Below are positions 7,096 through 8,113 of a DNA stretch of 8,113 nucleotides, piece by piece. Positions within the stretch are counted from its first letter, which is position 1, and the number at the start of each line of letters is the position of its first letter. This stretch comes from Clostridia bacterium. GTDB taxonomy: Bacteria > UBA6262 > WVXT01 > JAUXBS01. The notes under the pieces were generated by a model, which was not told the DNA's origin, did not search any database, and was given only the letters and a program-made list of their open reading frames with translations. The stretch is taken from the NCBI GenBank assembly GCA_030619245.1, contig JAUXBS010000040.1:1-8113 (forward strand). The letters run 5' to 3'. The position numbers and the translations under genes are program-made.

Positions 7096-7130
7096 CCCTA
7101 TTAGATAGTATCGTCTATAGAAATAAAACA

Positions 7131-7152
7131 GGGGGTTAAAATTCGATTATAA
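7131..7152 (-). repeat. Degenerate inverted copy of the end repeat, copy 3
   Basis: On the minus strand it reads ATAATCGAATTTTAACCCCC. It matches copy 2 at 15 of 22 positions without gaps, so it is degenerate and weaker than the direct pair. Confidence 0.35.
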
Positions 7153-7154
7153 TA

Positions 7155-7176
7155 CTGGGTTAAATTCTCATTACGT
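7155..7176 (-). repeat. Degenerate inverted copy of the end repeat, copy 4
   Basis: On the minus strand it reads GTAATGAGAATTTAACCCAG. It matches copy 2 at 15 of 22 positions without gaps and lies 24 bp from copy 3, in the same orientation as copy 3. Confidence 0.35.
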
Positions 7177-7257
7177 TTTACAAGTTGAAGGAACAAGTGC
7201 ATTAGAGACATAGCAATAATATTAGTTTGAGTTTTATTGACAGGATAGTTTATTTGA

Positions 7258-7569
7258 CTAAATATGATATCTAATAATATCAAGAGCAATTTTACTGCGG
7301 TTATGTAATGGATAGAGTATCAGTATAAAAAAACAGGATGAGTAACAAAAGGCTATTAGAAATATTCCAAAAAATGCCATCCACTTTAAGTTAAGGAATA
7401 TATTTGAACTGAATAAAAGAATAATTAAAGCAAATAATAAAAAATACTTACAAAGAGCAAGTAGGTTTTTAAATGAATTAGATTTATCTAAAACAGATAG
7501 AGTCATTACAATAGCTAATCCTATATTAGCAACGGTGAACAAATCGCTTAGTTTTAATGTAATATCCAA
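7258..7569 (-). CDS. Small three-helix membrane protein, unknown function
   Basis: A 103-residue, strongly hydrophobic protein that I do not recognise. Three membrane helices are apparent: about residues 10-27 (LFTVANIGLAIVMTLSVL), 36-53 (around KYFLLFALIILLF) and 63-88 (around AFFGIFLIAFCYSSCFFILIL), with a short basic tail (HNRSK). The opening LSDLFTVANI recalls the first helix of CDP-alcohol phosphatidyltransferases, but their DG-AR-G-D-D signature is absent. The start is TTG at 7569, chosen because the stop codon of the upstream gene lies inside TAAGGA (7583-7578), which sets an AAGGA ribosome binding site 8 nt before the TTG. The gap between the genes is 11 bp, a typical translationally coupled pair. 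Composition is far more AT-rich than the left part of the window, suggesting acquired DNA. It may anchor or partner the upstream product. Confidence 0.6.
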   Translation of the reverse strand: MDITLKLSDLFTVANIGLAIVMTLSVLDKSNSFKNLLALCKYFLLFALIILLFSSNIFLNLKWMAFFGIFLIAFCYSSCFFILILYPLHNRSKIALDIIRYHI

Positions 7570-7580
7570 TAGGTCGATCC

Positions 7581-8113
7581 TTAATTCAAAACGTAATCTT
7601 CAAGTGTTTTTATATCATTTCCTTCAGCTGGAGAGAGGTCGTCACCTATGCGCTTAACAAACCCTTCATAACATAGTACATTATTTTCAGTATAAACTTT
7701 CCGAGAACGAAATTCATTTATTACTTCCTTTATATTACTATGAAGTTTTTTTGCATCTTGTTTGATAGTTTCAAAGTTATGAACAATTTTGTCATTAAGA
7801 TTGGCAGTGTAATTATTAATACGAAGACCTTTCCTTTTTGATTCATTAATCTTATGAGGGACATCCAAGAAAAAGGTTTTTGTGTCATTTTGATCATAAA
7901 TAATTTTAAAATGTTTACTATTTCGCTTTTTCGATTTATACAATGAGAAATTGTTCGGATACATATGTACTAATCTTAGAAGTTTAAAATCATTAACATA
8001 TAAAGCAGGTCCAAAAACTAACTCAATTTTAGCATCATTACTAATTATTGAAGATGTAAGATATTCTATAATTTTATTATGGTTATAATAGAAAGAGCAT
8101 AGCTCTCCAGCAC
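7581..8113 (-). CDS. 3' part of an AT-rich gene of unknown function, possibly PLD-like (HKD-type) domain; 5' end beyond the right edge
   Basis: The first ATG inside the window is at 7964, but the frame stays open without a stop to the right edge. About 50 further residues (including GELCSFYYNHNK, AKIELVFGPALYVND and FKLLRLVHMY) therefore belong to it, making at least 176 residues. The segment SKKRNSKHFKIIYDQN, then VPHKINESKRKGLRINN and LNDKIVHNFETI, resembles the His-Phe strand and trailing helix of PLD/HKD-like domains found in some bacterial accessory proteins. The K-x4-D part of a true HKD motif is not seen, so this is a tentative inference. The charged C-terminal third (IKQDAKKLHSNIKEVINEF) is probably helical. 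It is coupled to the small membrane protein downstream. Its low GC and position beside mobile-element debris suggest horizontally acquired accessory genes, possibly defence-related. Confidence 0.6.
   Translation of the reverse strand, partial: AGELCSFYYNHNKIIEYLTSSIISNDAKIELVFGPALYVNDFKLLRLVHMYPNNFSLYKSKKRNSKHFKIIYDQNDTKTFFLDVPHKINESKRKGLRINNYTANLNDKIVHNFETIKQDAKKLHSNIKEVINEFRSRKVYTENNVLCYEGFVKRIGDDLSPAEGNDIKTLEDYVLN

Larger units (their letters stand above)
7041..7176. mobile_element. Possible internally deleted IS21-like element: paired repeat ends without a transposase
   Basis: Two direct ~22-bp repeats on the plus strand (7041-7062 and 7074-7095) face two more degenerate copies in inverted orientation (7131-7152 and 7155-7176), with only 35 bp between the two pairs. 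The common core is roughly GTAATNGAAAATTNACCCA. Multiple end repeats with a TGACCCA core resemble the termini of IS21-family elements as I remember them, where they bind the transposase. No istA or istB coding sequence fits between or beside the repeats. It could be a MITE-like derivative, the scar of an internally deleted copy, or chance similarity for the inverted pair. Confidence 0.4.

Noticed and set aside
7101..7289. Minus-strand ORF of 62 codons (TTG start) after the small membrane protein
   Set aside because: It overlaps the 3' end of the membrane protein gene by 32 bp, lacks a convincing start, runs straight through the inverted repeat copies and has no recognisable protein features.

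Overview
The window looks like a piece of the chromosome of a Gram-negative (diderm) bacterium from a lineage I cannot name. The pointers are an RND-type exporter (which works with an outer-membrane partner), good AGGAGG ribosome binding sites, sigma70-like promoters, and moderate GC with many ATA and AGG codons over the first ~6.6 kb. An uncultured lineage is plausible, but this is inference. No rRNA, tRNA or CRISPR array was seen.

Layout. Bases 1-2268 hold the 3' three quarters of an RND transporter that enters from the left edge. Then come, on the same strand, a DEDDh (DnaQ-like) exonuclease (2348-2917), an unrecognised 73-residue protein (2950-3171) and a CPBP/CAAX-type intramembrane protease whose true start appears to lie upstream of its first conventional start codon (3228-4136). 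A GlcD-type FAD-linked oxidase lies convergently on the minus strand (4181-5599). A 175-bp divergent promoter region separates it from an acetoin-utilisation/histone-deacetylase family hydrolase on the plus strand (5775-6593).

After about 6594 the character changes to AT-rich, decayed accessory DNA. It holds a VapC-type PIN gene lacking its 5' half (6737-7000), then a cluster of four ~22-bp repeats, two direct and two inverted (7041-7176), that resemble the ends of an IS21-type insertion sequence without a transposase. Two AT-rich minus-strand genes come in from the right edge: a 3'-terminal gene fragment that may carry a PLD-like (HKD-type) domain (7581 to edge) and, 11 bp after it, a small three-helix membrane protein (7258-7569) with a TTG start whose ribosome binding site overlaps the preceding stop codon.

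Functional links between the left-hand genes are weak. They look like ordinary housekeeping or metabolic neighbours rather than one pathway. The best candidate for something undescribed is the AT-rich gene pair at the right edge, which sits next to mobile-element and toxin debris as defence or accessory genes often do. The window cuts off its start, so its nature cannot be settled here.
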